DNA of 64,000 nucleotides. It comes from Sipunculus nudus (taxonomy: Eukaryota > Annelida > Sipuncula > Golfingiida > Sipunculidae). The notes beneath the pieces were generated by a model. The model did no database searches. It was not told the origin of the DNA and saw only the letters and a list, made by a program, of their open reading frames with translations. The translations under genes and the position numbers were made by a program. Position 1 is the first letter of the stretch, and the number at the start of each line of letters is the position of its first letter. Positions 47,603 through 58,227 of the stretch are shown one piece after another. Where the stretch lies: the NCBI GenBank assembly GCA_026874595.1, contig CM049311.1, positions 33,563,676-33,627,675 of the forward strand, in the 5' to 3' direction.

Positions 47603-49663
47603 CAGTGGCGTACCTATGGGGGGGGGGGGGGGGGGGGCAGGGGCGGTTCGCCCCGGGCGGCACATTTTGGGGGGCGGCATTTCAAGGAATTAGTATAATG
47701 AATGGCACAAGGAATTCCTCAAAAAATACAAATTTGTCCTTTTTGTCCCATGTTCAAGTACATGTTTTTGTCCAGGGGTAATAAACTGGAAAATGGAACC
47801 TACTAAATGATTAGAGAACGTTTTGTACATTCCTGGGATTTAGTATTATTAGTGGCATACGGAGTTCTCAACAAGTACAAATTTGGCATTTTTGTTCCAT
47901 GTTCAAGTATTTCAAGGATTGTAAACTTGGCAAAGGAATCTACTTAATGATTAGCGAACGATTTGCACATTTTTTGGGGCAGCATTTCTGGGATTTAGTA
48001 TAATCAGTGGCATAAGGAGTTCTCAAAAAGTACAATTTTGATCTTTTTGTCCCATGTTCAAGTATTCCAGGGATTGTAAACTGGACAATGGAACCTTCCA
48101 AATGATTAGCGAACGTTTTGTTCATTTTTTTATGGGCAGCATTTCTGGGATTTGGTATAATCAGTGGCATAAGAAGTTCTCAAAAAGTACAAATTTTGCC
48201 TTTTTGTCCCATGTTCAAGTAGTCCAGGGATAATAAACTGGACAGAAGACCAATGGCCCCCGGTGTTGGGGGTGAGGTGTCTGTCATACACATTGTGCGA
48301 AAAATATTTTGACGAATTGTGTTGCTCTTTCCTTGGAAAGTATTAAGAATTTCCATTCTTGAACCCTTGAATGCCCGAAATTCCAGGATATTTAAACAGC
48401 CTGAAACAACCTGAAAGCCCCTTTTTCCACGATTCTTCATACTCTAACATCAGTCTTGTTAAAATACAGACGTTTACACTATCGTGTTTATAATGAGTAC
48501 TACCTATAAATGCCTTTGTCTCTTGTTTAACCAATATGGCCTGCATGATCTTTTATGTAACGTGAATAAAAACAATAAACACCCAGGCCTATGTAGGAAT
48601 TATGTAACTTTAAAATATAACTCTATTATAACTGTCCGGCGGGATGAATCCTCCTGGCCGCTTAGCCAATGTTCAATATATGTATCAAGTATCAGTTTTA
48701 ACTTTCAGAGTTCAAAACTTAAATTAAAGATATATTTACCTGTACTGTTAATTCTGTTATTAACAGTTTAATTATCCACTACCTTCAGACAATTGTTGTA
48801 AATTGTGGCAAATCATTTGAAATTAAATTATAATATATATTTAAATTATATCATTACTTTATTTTTTTTTAAATACCGTATTGAATAACAAATAGTCATA
48901 AGTTCAGAAATAAAACCTCGTAAAAACTGCATAATCACTTTAATTCTTAAATGATTTTGATGTAGCCTTGAAATAAAGTATGCTTTTAACTTGGAGGATT
49001 TTTTAATTAAACAAAGTCAGTTTGCCCAAACAGTGAATTTTTATGTAAAAATATTAAACATGCCCTGCCTACATATATGGGCTTAACTTATGAATTACGC
49101 TTTTTTAGTAAAGACTAAAGTGCCTTGCATGCAGCAGTACCATGCATATCTCAATAGCTCTATTAGGTGTAGCTCCTGTCATATGTGTTAACAAAAGGTG
49201 GAATTATAAATGTGACAAGGTATTTGTATACGTTGAGAATGGAATAACACTCACCAAATAACGTTTATTCCCAAGCTGAGTATAAAGTAATTATGAATCG
49301 TGTTTACATGAATGATGAAAGTTTAATTTCACACATTCTATGTGTATCCTGCAGTGTAATCTGTTTATAGTTACAATTTAGTCGTTTTATTTCTTTCTGT
49401 TCACTTCATGATGAAATATAATTGTTTGAGCTTCGAGCGATCTTTTGATTTACATAAGAAAAGAGATTTCTGTTCTTTAATATGTCGCGGAAGAATTCCC
49501 TTCCAGTGAATCCATATAATTGGGTTGTGGTCAAATATAAGCCTATAACAAGGACATTTGACACGATATATTTCAATATGTTATCCAGGTTTGTAATGTT
49601 CTGTTAGAGGGGCGGCAATTTCTAAGACCGCCCCGGGCGGCAATGAGGCTAGGTACGCCACTG
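47603..49663. mobile_element. 2,061-bp non-autonomous hAT-type DNA transposon
   Basis: Terminal inverted repeats CAGTGGCGTACCTA (47603-47616) and TAGGTACGCCACTG (49650-49663) are perfect over 14 bp. GC-rich subterminal segments (GCCCCGGGCGGC near both ends) also match in inverted orientation. Perfect 8-bp target duplications TTCTTAAC flank it at 47595-47602 and 49664-49671. An 8-bp duplication with CAGTGGCG-type ends fits the hAT superfamily. There is no transposase frame; the interior holds a ~155-bp tandem array and AT-rich filler. It landed inside a LINE endonuclease frame and is therefore younger than that LINE. A G-run at 47618-47637 follows the left terminus. Confidence 0.9.
47683..48245. 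repeat. ~155-bp tandem repeat inside the hAT-type element, four units
   Basis: Units anchored on GGGATTTAGTATAATCAGTG or close variants start at about 47687, 47836, 47991 and 48149. Each continues with GGAGTTCTCAAAAAGTACAA, TTTTTGTCCCATGTTCAAGT, and TGATTAGCGAACGTTTTG (the last one truncated). Confidence 0.85.
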
Positions 49664-49671
49664 TTCTTAAC

Positions 49672-50036
49672 TGATTTTTCAAACTTACTAAAAAAACCTA
49701 AACATAGATTCTGAAACACAGATATTTTGGGGAGGTGATCTAAACTTATGTTTGTCAAAATTTGACACAGACACTATGAATGTCAAAAGGTCACTAACTT
49801 CATCAAACATTCTTAGATTTATTCTGTGTGAGTATGATTTAGTTGACCTGCGGAGGTTACGAAACCCGGATACATATCAATATACATGGCGATCAAAAAA
49901 TTCAGTTAGACAAAGGCGACTTGATTATATATTTGTCGCAGGTTCTCTGAATGCCCATATAAAAGATATAGAAATTATACCTGCGATTCAAACTGATCAT
50001 TCTGCAGTTATTAGCACAGTAACACTGTACTGAATT
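49672..50036 (+). mobile_element. L1/Tx1-type LINE ORF2, endonuclease part 2
   Basis: After a frame change near 49700-49720 the frame gives ILGGDLNLCLSKFDTDT (GGD.N block), LRRLRNPDTYQYTWRS, RRLDYIFVA (RLDYI block) and a terminal AIQTDHSAVIST (DH catalytic block). These are the expected C-terminal endonuclease motifs in the right order, so domain content is complete across the hAT insertion although the frame is not. It stops at 50034-50036, just before the linker to the reverse transcriptase. Confidence 0.85.
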
Positions 50037-50149
50037 ATGAACATGGTCCTTCGCATTGGAATTTGAATATATCTCTGCTAAAAGATAATGAATACAAATC
50101 ATGTATAATAGAAAATATTATTCAGTTAAAAATAACACATAAAGGTCAA

Positions 50150-52400
50150 ATGGATGAAAAAGGCTTGGTGGGAGTATCTTAAATTTAAAATTAAAGAGAT
50201 CTCTATACGCTTATCAAAGTAAAAACGAAACAAAGATCGTGAAAATATCCAAAACCTGGAGAAAGAACTTGCACAGGCGGAACAAAATTTATCCTCAATG
50301 AAACCAGTCAACATGGAAAAATATGACAACATAAAAAGTGAATTAGAACAGTATTATGAACATTTAACACAAGGCCAGATTGTACGATCTAGAGTTCAAT
50401 GGTTTGAGAAAGGTGAAAGATCTTCAACATTTTTTCTTAACATGGATACTAGGATATTTATCGTCCTGGAGACCAATAAGTTTATTGAATGTTGACGTAA
50501 AGGTTTTAAGTAAAATACTAGTAGAAAGATAATAAAAAGTCATTCCACAGTTAATTGGTATTGACCAGACAGCTTTTATTAAAGGTCGGCGAATATCAGA
50601 TTCAAATAGTTTGATAAGTGATATTATAGAATATTCTAAAATTGAAAACAAAAGTGCCATTATGTTAGCAGTCGATTTTGCCGCAGGATTTGATTCCATA
50701 GATCACAGTTTTCTTTTTGCCACACTGGAAAAATTTGACTTTGGCCAAAATTTTCTCACATGGATTAAATTGCTACACAACAATCTTAAAAGCTTCATTA
50801 TAAATAATGGATACACTACAGGATATTTTAAATTTGAGAGGGGAACAAGGCAGGGGGGTCCTTTGGCACCGTATTTATCCCTGCTTGTGATAGAGGTCCT
50901 TTCATTATGTGTTCGCCGGTCAAAACGCGTTTCTGGAATAAATATAAATGAAACTGAAATAAAACAGTGTCTCTTCGCTGACGACACTACTTTTTTCATG
51001 AAGGACCTCGCTTCAATGTTAGAAATCAAAGATAAACTTGACAAGTTTGCTAAAGCTTCGTCAATTGGAATAAATTCAAATAAGTGTGAAGCAGCTTATA
51101 TTGGAAAGATGACTGCAAGTCCAATTTATACAAAAGATTTTAAATAGACCAATTTACATGAAGATGCAATTGAGATCTTAGGGATCTGGTATACATATAA
51201 TGTTGATTTAAGCAACCAATTGAACTTTAAAAATGTATTTAATAATATGAGGAATGTATTGAATCTTTGGAAGTCTAGAATTTTGACTATATACGGGAGA
51301 AATACCGTGTTAAAATGTTTGTGTATCTCAAAGCTACTTTATGTTATGAATATCCTAGAACTGCCGAAAGGTTTTGTCCAACAGTTTAAAAATTGCATGG
51401 TGGATTTTATTTGGTATGGTAGAAAACCAAAGATTAAGTATGAGGTTCTTATAAGCGGTACTGAAAACGGCGGAATAAAACTGCAAGATATAGATTGTGT
51501 GTTAGAAAGCCAGTGGATTATGTGGATAATAAGGATGAAAACTGTACCAAATTTAAAATATACGGTGATACCAAATTTCTATTTTAAAAATATTGGTGGA
51601 ATTGAAAATATCCATGCAAATTTTGAAACACGCCCATTATTGAAAAAGCTACCAGGATTTTATATACATTGTCTCGAATCATGGGCAACATTTTCCTCAA
51701 GTATACCTGTCAGCGCCTTGAGTGTAGGGTTGCAAACAATATGGAATAACAGACATATATTAGATAGAGAGAAGACAATCTTTAACAAATACTTGCATGA
51801 CCTTGGAATAAAGTATGTATTTCAATTGTAGCATAGCAACGGGTGTAAGAAAGGTCTGATAGAACTGTTGCCAGGAGAATGTAAAGCTTATAAAAAATAA
51901 TTTATTCACTGGTTGTCTATTCAACAAGCTATACCTCAGAACTGGAAAAGAATACTCACCGGTGAAAAAGAACCAGTTGATTTTTATGCCATCACCAAAG
52001 ACCGTATAGTTATACCACTGGGAGAAAATTGGGTAGACATAAGAAAGTTTAGATATATATATGATGAAATGATAAAAAAGAAAGTATGTGAACCTCTTTC
52101 GAAATCATATGTCCAAAGTGTACTTGGGAGTAGTTTTTCTTGGACTGATGCAGCTGCGCATATTTACACAACAACAATGGATATGTATTTGCGCCAGTTC
52201 CAGTATAGAATAATGCATAACATTTTAACTGTAAAGGCAAAACTCTACATCTGGAGAATAGCTGACAACAACAGATGTTCTCATTGTTTTGTAGAACGTG
52301 AATCGGTTATGCATTTGTTTTTTGAATGTATAGTCAGCGTAAATTTTTATTGTAAGATAAAGAATGGGCCTGTAACTATGGATTAAATCTACCACTATTG
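50150..52400 (+). mobile_element. L1/Tx1-type LINE ORF2, reverse transcriptase and zinc-finger region
   Basis: RSRVQWFEKGERSSTFFLN (about 50388-50444) is followed almost at once, in another frame, by SSWRPISLLNVDVKVLSKIL (about 50460-50520), showing that the usual spacer of this linker is deleted. Then come QTAFIKGRRIS, MLAVDFAAGFDSIDHSF (catalytic Asp), RGTRQGGPLAPYLSLLVIEV, and CLFADDTTFF (ADD catalytic pair, about 50980). The frame stops at 51145. It resumes at 51220 with the thumb-like region (WKSRILTIYGRNTVLKCL; FIWYGRKPKIKY) and again at 51913-52386, ending in CSHCFVERESVMHLFFEC. These motifs place it in the L1/Tx1 group. Stops and indels make it inactive. Confidence 0.88.
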
Positions 52401-52404
52401 AATA

Positions 52405-53460
52405 CATGCATCTAATACTTATAAAAGGAATTCGGTTCACGTTTGTTCGCAATGTTCTCTAACACCGCGTTGTGTACAATATTGTGCCATACATCATTTT
52501 AAAGGTAATTATTCCCGCAGTGACAATGGCGATATGAAAATAAATAATTTTTAATATACATATAATTTTGAGTAATTTTTCCGCTTTTTTTACCGAGCAC
52601 AGCCGAACTGCCTTCGGCAATCACCGGAATGCGTGCATCGTGGTCACTTAACCTCTAACACTAAGGACTATTGTTCATATGAATAACGCTTGCTTTAAAT
52701 GAGCTTGCTTTTGACCCACGTGCGTGGTCAGTAAGTGAGAAAAAAAACATGTTTCTCGCTTTATGAAATGGAGAGTTCAATCCAGGAGGATTAATGACAA
52801 AACCTAATTCAAGGTCCCAATTTCAGGAACAGGGCTGGGGTGGTGGTGGGGGTTTCAGGCCTCAAAATTTGTCTGATACGATGAAAAAAAGGATGCGGTG
52901 ACAGAAAATGGGATAAGGACCCCCTGCATGGAGCCCCGCTGGGTCCGCTTCTGCTACTTACGATGTATGCATACTTCTGGTTCCTTCTTCCGGAACAGTT
53001 TCCTTGCAACTTATATATAATTAATCTTTCATGTGTTTCTCACATAAACCTATTCTTTATACGTCCAACGATAGAAACCAGTCAAATATCAACGAAACAC
53101 TCTATGCCTCCGCGTCTCATTCCGGTTCGCAATGTAAACCATCAAAGACCAGGTTCGCAATGTAAACCATCAAAGACCAGGTCTTCAAGTAAAGGTAAAC
53201 ATACCGGGGTATGATTTTTGCCACGAGCACAGCGCCACAAAATAACAGTAAAAAATATTTGTACATATCGTATTCCGAGAGTATCCCACTAAAAATCTAT
53301 ATTTTCTTTTAACTTTCATAATAAAAAATTAGCCAACATTCAATATCTCTGTAAATCTTTTAACTTTCATAATAAAAAATTAGCCAACATTCAATATCTC
53401 TGTAAATATATCTCCCAAACCAAGGTAAAAAACCAGCTATACCGGGTTTATCAGCTAGTA
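52405..53460. other. Insertion-like segment within the LINE 3' end
   Basis: About 1 kb separates the zinc-finger block from the probable LINE C-terminus. It includes a 28-bp duplication (two copies of TTCGCAATGTAAACCATCAA plus AGACCAGG at 53125-53180), a 51-bp duplication (53307-53408; CTTTCATAATAAAAAATTAG) and G/C-rich words at 52800-52950. The inserted element's own ends were not identified. Confidence 0.4.
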
Positions 53461-53466
53461 ATTTAT

Positions 53467-53700
53467 ATGGGAAGTAGCAAAGATGCCCAACATAAAGCTC
53501 TTATTGACACTTTATTGTTAATTTTTAAATTGGTGGTATTCTGTGACAGAGATAAGTTTGATGCTCAATCTTTTAATAATTTTCTTAATAAAGAAAAATG
53601 TATTGAACTGTTGGAAAGAAGGGTAGCAGAAAAAAAGAAACAAACTCGATAAACATGTACAAAAATGGAAAATTATCCAACCAGGCTTAATGTGATAATA
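53467..53700 (+). mobile_element. Probable C-terminus and 3' end of the same LINE
   Basis: ALIDTLLLIFKLVVFCDRD, then QSFNNFLNKEKCIELLERRV and, in a neighbouring frame, KHVQKWKII, resemble the last block of L1/Tx1 ORF2 proteins (LN.LLL..K.FI......F...L......E). Orientation agrees with the upstream pieces. The link rests on weak motif similarity. Confidence 0.5.
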
Positions 53701-53709
53701 CAATAATGT

Positions 53710-54790
53710 TATATTAATTATTAGATTTAACGTGATTCTTTGTAGATTATTTTGACTATGTTCAATATTAAACTTTTCTCAGCCGATGTCGATGATGGAA
53801 TGAAATGTATGGAATAAATGATGCTCTGAGACAAACCCCGAAAGAGGAAAAGAAAAAGAAAAAAAGTAAGAAAAGAAAAAAGAAAAGAAAAAAACAAAAA
53901 AAACTGTTCACCACGTTAATGTATTCCAGTCGTGTTGAGTGTGTATCCCAAAACCTCATTGAACCTTCCAGGGTAAATATTGACGGGGAATCTTTCTTGT
54001 CCTGTGTAGCTTCTGGAGGACACGTTGTAGGATTTTTTCCAGCAGATAATAGAAAACAACACAGGAATTTTAGGTTAACATCACCAATAGAGCCAAACCT
54101 GTCCGAATTTAGAATGCTCCTTACTCCCATACAAAACAGTATACTGTCAGTTAGTGCATAGGGTGTTCGCTTTACTACAGATAAGGAGGGTATGTTTCGG
54201 GTGAAAGGTTTAATAAAGATCTGAAGGGTGGCAGGTTACTCAACTTTATCATTGGCTTCACAAGCTTCATTTCCTTAAACATACGTAGGGTCCCCAGCTT
54301 CTCCCTAAGGGACTTACCTGCGGGCCCTTGAGGACTGACCTGTAGGCCCACTAACTAGTGACTGACTCCTATGCCCTCCCCTTTAACTGGCTGTGATTCA
54401 TTATAAGGGCATTATTACTTGAGCCCACTTATAGTGTGGGAGTGAGGGGTTATCTATTAAGAGTATATGGAATATCCTACAACGTACACGTTTGCCTTAA
54501 ATTAGGAGGGGGGGTACATTTTGGTTAAAAGCAGTGCATCTTGCGCTGCTTGAGACGGACGTGGCTGTTCACTAGGGTATGGTCAGATGAGACTTGAGGA
54601 CGGTGAGGTGCATATATTTTACTTTGTGTATAGGATTAGATTTAAAGAGGGTATTTGTAGCCCATGCAGAGGTCACTATAAGTGCAAACTTTTGAAGTCT
54701 TTGGTCTTTTTCACTGATCTGTTCTGTACTATGTTGTCGAAGGAATATACCATTCTCGATCGGCATTTATTCTTCACACAATCGGCCTAA
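53710..54790. other. Unassigned stretch with overlapping open frames
   Basis: A plus frame (53805-54161, 118 codons, lysine-rich start from an AAAGAAAA-type run) and a minus frame over the same bases are both open. Neither has a recognisable domain and the low-complexity start argues against coding. The remainder to 54790 shows nothing I can assign. Confidence 0.3.
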
Positions 54791-54794
54791 CGAT

Positions 54795-55120
54795 AGTACG
54801 ACTCTGCTATTTTGGCTTTATGGGCTTTAAAAATTCAGACTCCACAATGCCCTGGGGGTTCTTAATACAGTAGCGGTTTAGGAATAATTGTAGTGAAGAG
54901 GTTTATGAAGTCCGTGCAAACACGTTGGACAAGAACTGGTTCAAGGCAAATTACATAAATTTTTTTTTTGTGGTAAGGACTTCAAGGAATAAACAATAAC
55001 TTATAAGCATTCTCGTGTGAACTGTAAACAGAAGGTGTTCTTTGAAATGTAACAAATTTTGATTTTAAATTTTAAATTTTGACAGCTGAGACAAGTGATC
55101 TCAGCCCGCCCACGGTGCCT
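54795..55120. repeat. Dispersed repeat family D, copy 2
   Basis: Colinear with 13495-13850: TAGTACGACTCTGC, CACAATGCCCTGGGGGTTCT, TGTAGTGAAGAGGTTTATGA, a T-run with GGTAAGGACTTC, CTGTAAACAGAAGGTGTTCT and TTGACAGCTGAGACAAGTGA. Similarity fades within about 30 bp of both edges. Confidence 0.6.
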
Positions 55121-55229
55121 TTGGCGGAAGAATGTTGTTTGGTGACCACTTATCAGTTCACCAAGCTGTTCTTTCCGCTAAAGTTGCTGAAAAACTTGAT
55201 GGGAACTGCAGCATTACCCATACGGAAAA

Positions 55230-55700
55230 AAAATGCTCGATTTAGCTGACACTGAACTAAATTTTCCACACTACCACAAGCCCACACAACAATGTCCATC
55301 TTCCAGACAAAAGCACGCAGCATGGAGGGTGTTGTTCATTGTGAAACACACTCCATGCTGGCGGGGCTCCTCGGGTTCACTCATGTCCCAAAGGAAAGTG
55401 TAGTTTACTTCTCTGAGGGAGCTACTGGAAGACATATTTTCTTGCAGCTTGACTGATGTCAATGAGGGCTGTCTTCTTAGCAGTGTCCGTATTCCTGGGT
55501 GATCTCAGTTGTCTACGCACGTTTCGCAAATTCCAGCTTGCGAGAGGTAGAGCTGTTTATTGACTTTCTTTGTACTGTTTTTTTTTTTGCTTGCCCGGTT
55601 GTCATATTTAACGGTTATACTAACGCCGTCGGTAAGCGACCTGTGAGAATGACAGAACCACATAGGACTTGAAACTATAAAGCTGTCAGCTTCCATGTTG
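55230..55700 (-). mobile_element. Endonuclease relic of an RTE/CR1-like LINE
   Basis: On the minus strand, VKYDNRASKKKN is followed by an altered ICETCVDN (TWNVRTLxDN in the family), LRRQPSLTSVKLQE (family RRTALI..ELQ) and SSSSSLREVNYTFLWDMSEP plus EEPRQHGVCFTMNNTL. The E-H-G-V-G-F-A block of these endonucleases is here Q-H-G-V-C-F-T. One stop and poor conservation of catalytic positions show a dead 5' fragment; no reverse transcriptase is attached. Confidence 0.65.
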
Positions 55701-55704
55701 TTAC

Positions 55705-56183
55705 CAGGAATCTTTGGGCCATGCCGGCCATCTGTGGGTCGGTAACATATGGGCCTAATCCCCTCCCAGAATCTTCTAGTCTAGTCATCAACGTGCACAA
55801 ATTACATCTTCCATCTCGTTGTCTGGAGCATACAGTATATAGGATGCTTGGGTCTTACTGTTGAGAGGCTCAAGCTGACAAGGAAGACCCACGCGCTCTG
55901 CTTCACAGTCCACATTATGTGCTGCAAGACAGCGGTAAGACTGAATGCGACAGTGAACCATCCCTGACTCACGAGCACATTCACTATATTCGCATCATGC
56001 AGTGATTTAGACCTGATGTTTAGTGGAAAATTATCATGCCTAATCCAATGCAAAACCAAAAAAATTGCATTTAATGATCTTTTGGGGGCATAAACAATCG
56101 ATACTAACAAAAAAACACGTGTTTATTTTAAGTGGAAAGAAAATAAAATGTATCGTTTAGTTAAAAAATTACTATGAATAACT

Positions 56184-56225
<42 letters not shown>

Positions 56226-56242
56226 TATACATATGTATTATA

Positions 56243-56285
<43 letters not shown>

Positions 56286-56610
56286 CCTGAAATTTTTGTG
56301 GACAGTACCCATTCCTGTCCTAGAATAGTTTAAAATAACGCAAATATGCAAATGTTAAATTTCTTTTATGGAGATAAGCAAAATATAAACATTTTTATGT
56401 AACCAGAAATTCAAAACTATTGCTAACTCTGCCCAATAATAATAAAAATAATAATAACAATAATAATAGTGATAATAATAAGAAAAAGAGGAAGAAGAAC
56501 AGAGGAAAAAGAAAAAGAGAAGAAATCAGACGAAATTTAAACAAGCACAATTTAAACAAACATGCTTTTCTAAATAAAATATGAAGGTCATTTACTGTCT
56601 TCACTGACTG
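55705..56610. other. Non-coding stretch with (TA)n at 56182-56279
   Basis: A minus frame at 56110-55802 (102 codons) has no recognised domain. The TA tracts and an AAT/AAG-rich segment (56435-56525) are low complexity. Confidence 0.4.
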
Positions 56611-56613
56611 TCC

Positions 56614-56736
56614 TCATAGAGAAGGCGAGGAGTTTGTGAAGGGGATGACCGTGGAGAGAGGCGCTGACCCGGTAGAACCTGAAGGCTGATGAAACTGAAA
56701 CACGATCACAGGATATGTCACCAGCGCTCCGCACAG
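56614..56736 (-). pseudogene. GRL pseudogene, last exon with TYhhhhhQF motif
   Basis: The acceptor GGTTTTACTTTCAG| precedes 56736. Forty codons read LCGALVTYPVIVFQFHQPSG and then a Ser/Pro/Thr-rich tail, ending TGA at 56616-56614. A short terminal exon, phase 0, with TY.....QF near its start is the strongest evidence for the GRL assignment. Confidence 0.65.
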
Positions 56737-57993
56737 CTGAAAGTAAAACCATCTTTCAAAGCCATAGTTTACCCTGGACACGGGTTAATAAAGTAATTTT
56801 GAAAGTCATCAACTTATTTTTATTTCGCACAGGAGCATATCAACTGTAAAAGTGACTTCAGTGAACGTTACTCAAAATATAATTATGTTTTGATAGTCTA
56901 TGTAAAAACAAAGGATGGTCAAAAGGGCGATATCAAATGGACATGTGTTATCATGCAGATATATGCGAAAAGAAACAAATATACTCTAATTTTGAAATGT
57001 CCCAGGCATCCACTCAAAATACAGCTGTGATGAGCTGCCATCTTTAGCCCGGAGCCGTGTTTTAGCCACACAAATGCTTGGACAAAAAGACGACTGACTT
57101 AAGTCACAAGATGAGTTTTGTGGCACGACTCGGCTTGCAAATTGTCAGCTTACTTAAACTGACCTGAAAGCTTTTTAATTTGACGATATTACAAAGTACC
57201 CGTTTTATAAAAAAAAAGTTATCTATATTACGTGTAACATATTACATCCATTTTACATTTAACTGGTTGTGATTAAATACCGAGTATAGTTTATTATGGT
57301 GGTTTCATAAGCCAACCCTTTCTCTCACAGCAATCAGAAAGGTTCCTTTCAGCCACTTGAAACAAAAAATAACAGAACTGAATTTTTTATAAATTTTGTT
57401 CTTCACTTTAACAACTTGACCTTCAACTTTGTCACTCAGATTTTAAATCATAACAACTAATGTTGCATTAGTCTGTTTTTGTTTCGGGCATTTTTTACTG
57501 TAATAGTCTTATCTTTTTGTATTAATTTCTCAAGCCAAACTGAACTGCATAAAATCGGCTCACTTCGTATCAGTGGTGCCTCCTGGTTAAATCGGCTCGA
57601 TATTAACTCGTCTGGAGGCGCCGGACTGTACAGTCATCTATTAAGGGTTAGCGTTAGCCCCGTCGTCTCATTGTCAATTTAACGTTTAATGGGCACAATC
57701 ACTGATGGATATGTGTATGAAATCAAATTATGAATTCAAGGACCTTGGCGTATTTTCAATAATGTTCCCAAAGAATATTCAAATAAAATGAAATCATATT
57801 TAAACAACTGTTTTATTTACCTGTTTTACCGTAAATACATTCTACTGTCATGCATATATTTACGTTTTTCACCGTATCTTACCTTTATAATTGCTGGAGA
57901 TAAAACAGGATATTTTATCAATATTACGGACCTGAACATATAGTGTTGGTCGTCGCCATGCCAAAGATGACACTAGTGTGACGGAAAAGGTCC

Positions 57994-57996
<3 letters not shown>

Positions 57997-58050
<54 letters not shown>
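57997..58050. repeat. (TA)n microsatellite in the GRL intron
   Basis: About 27 TA units. Confidence 0.95.
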
Positions 58051-58051
<1 letters not shown>

Positions 58052-58227
58052 TAAATTAACCTAAACAGTTTTTTTGATCCTTCACGATAACTTATACGAT
58101 AGTAAAACTGTATTTTTTATGTTATTGTGCGATTTCAATAGTAATCAAATTTGAAACAAATTTATAACATTATAAACCAAAATTCATAGATGTTTACCAA
58201 TAAATCAGTTTGAAGAAATATACCTAC

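Noticed and set aside
53805-54161. Lysine-rich 118-codon plus frame as a nuclear basic protein
   Set aside because: The Lys stretch is a translated AAAGA-type simple repeat, and the opposite strand is equally open.
57479-57682. 67-codon plus frame with a hydrophobic start
   Set aside because: Lies in the intron of the minus-strand chemoreceptor pseudogene, starts at a non-ATG codon and shows no family match.
56737-58227. Candidate internal GRL exons (for example near 57905-57990 before GTAAGA, and near 57040-57110)
   Set aside because: They have splice-like edges, but the peptides do not resemble the family and at least one gives a phase clash with the terminal exon.
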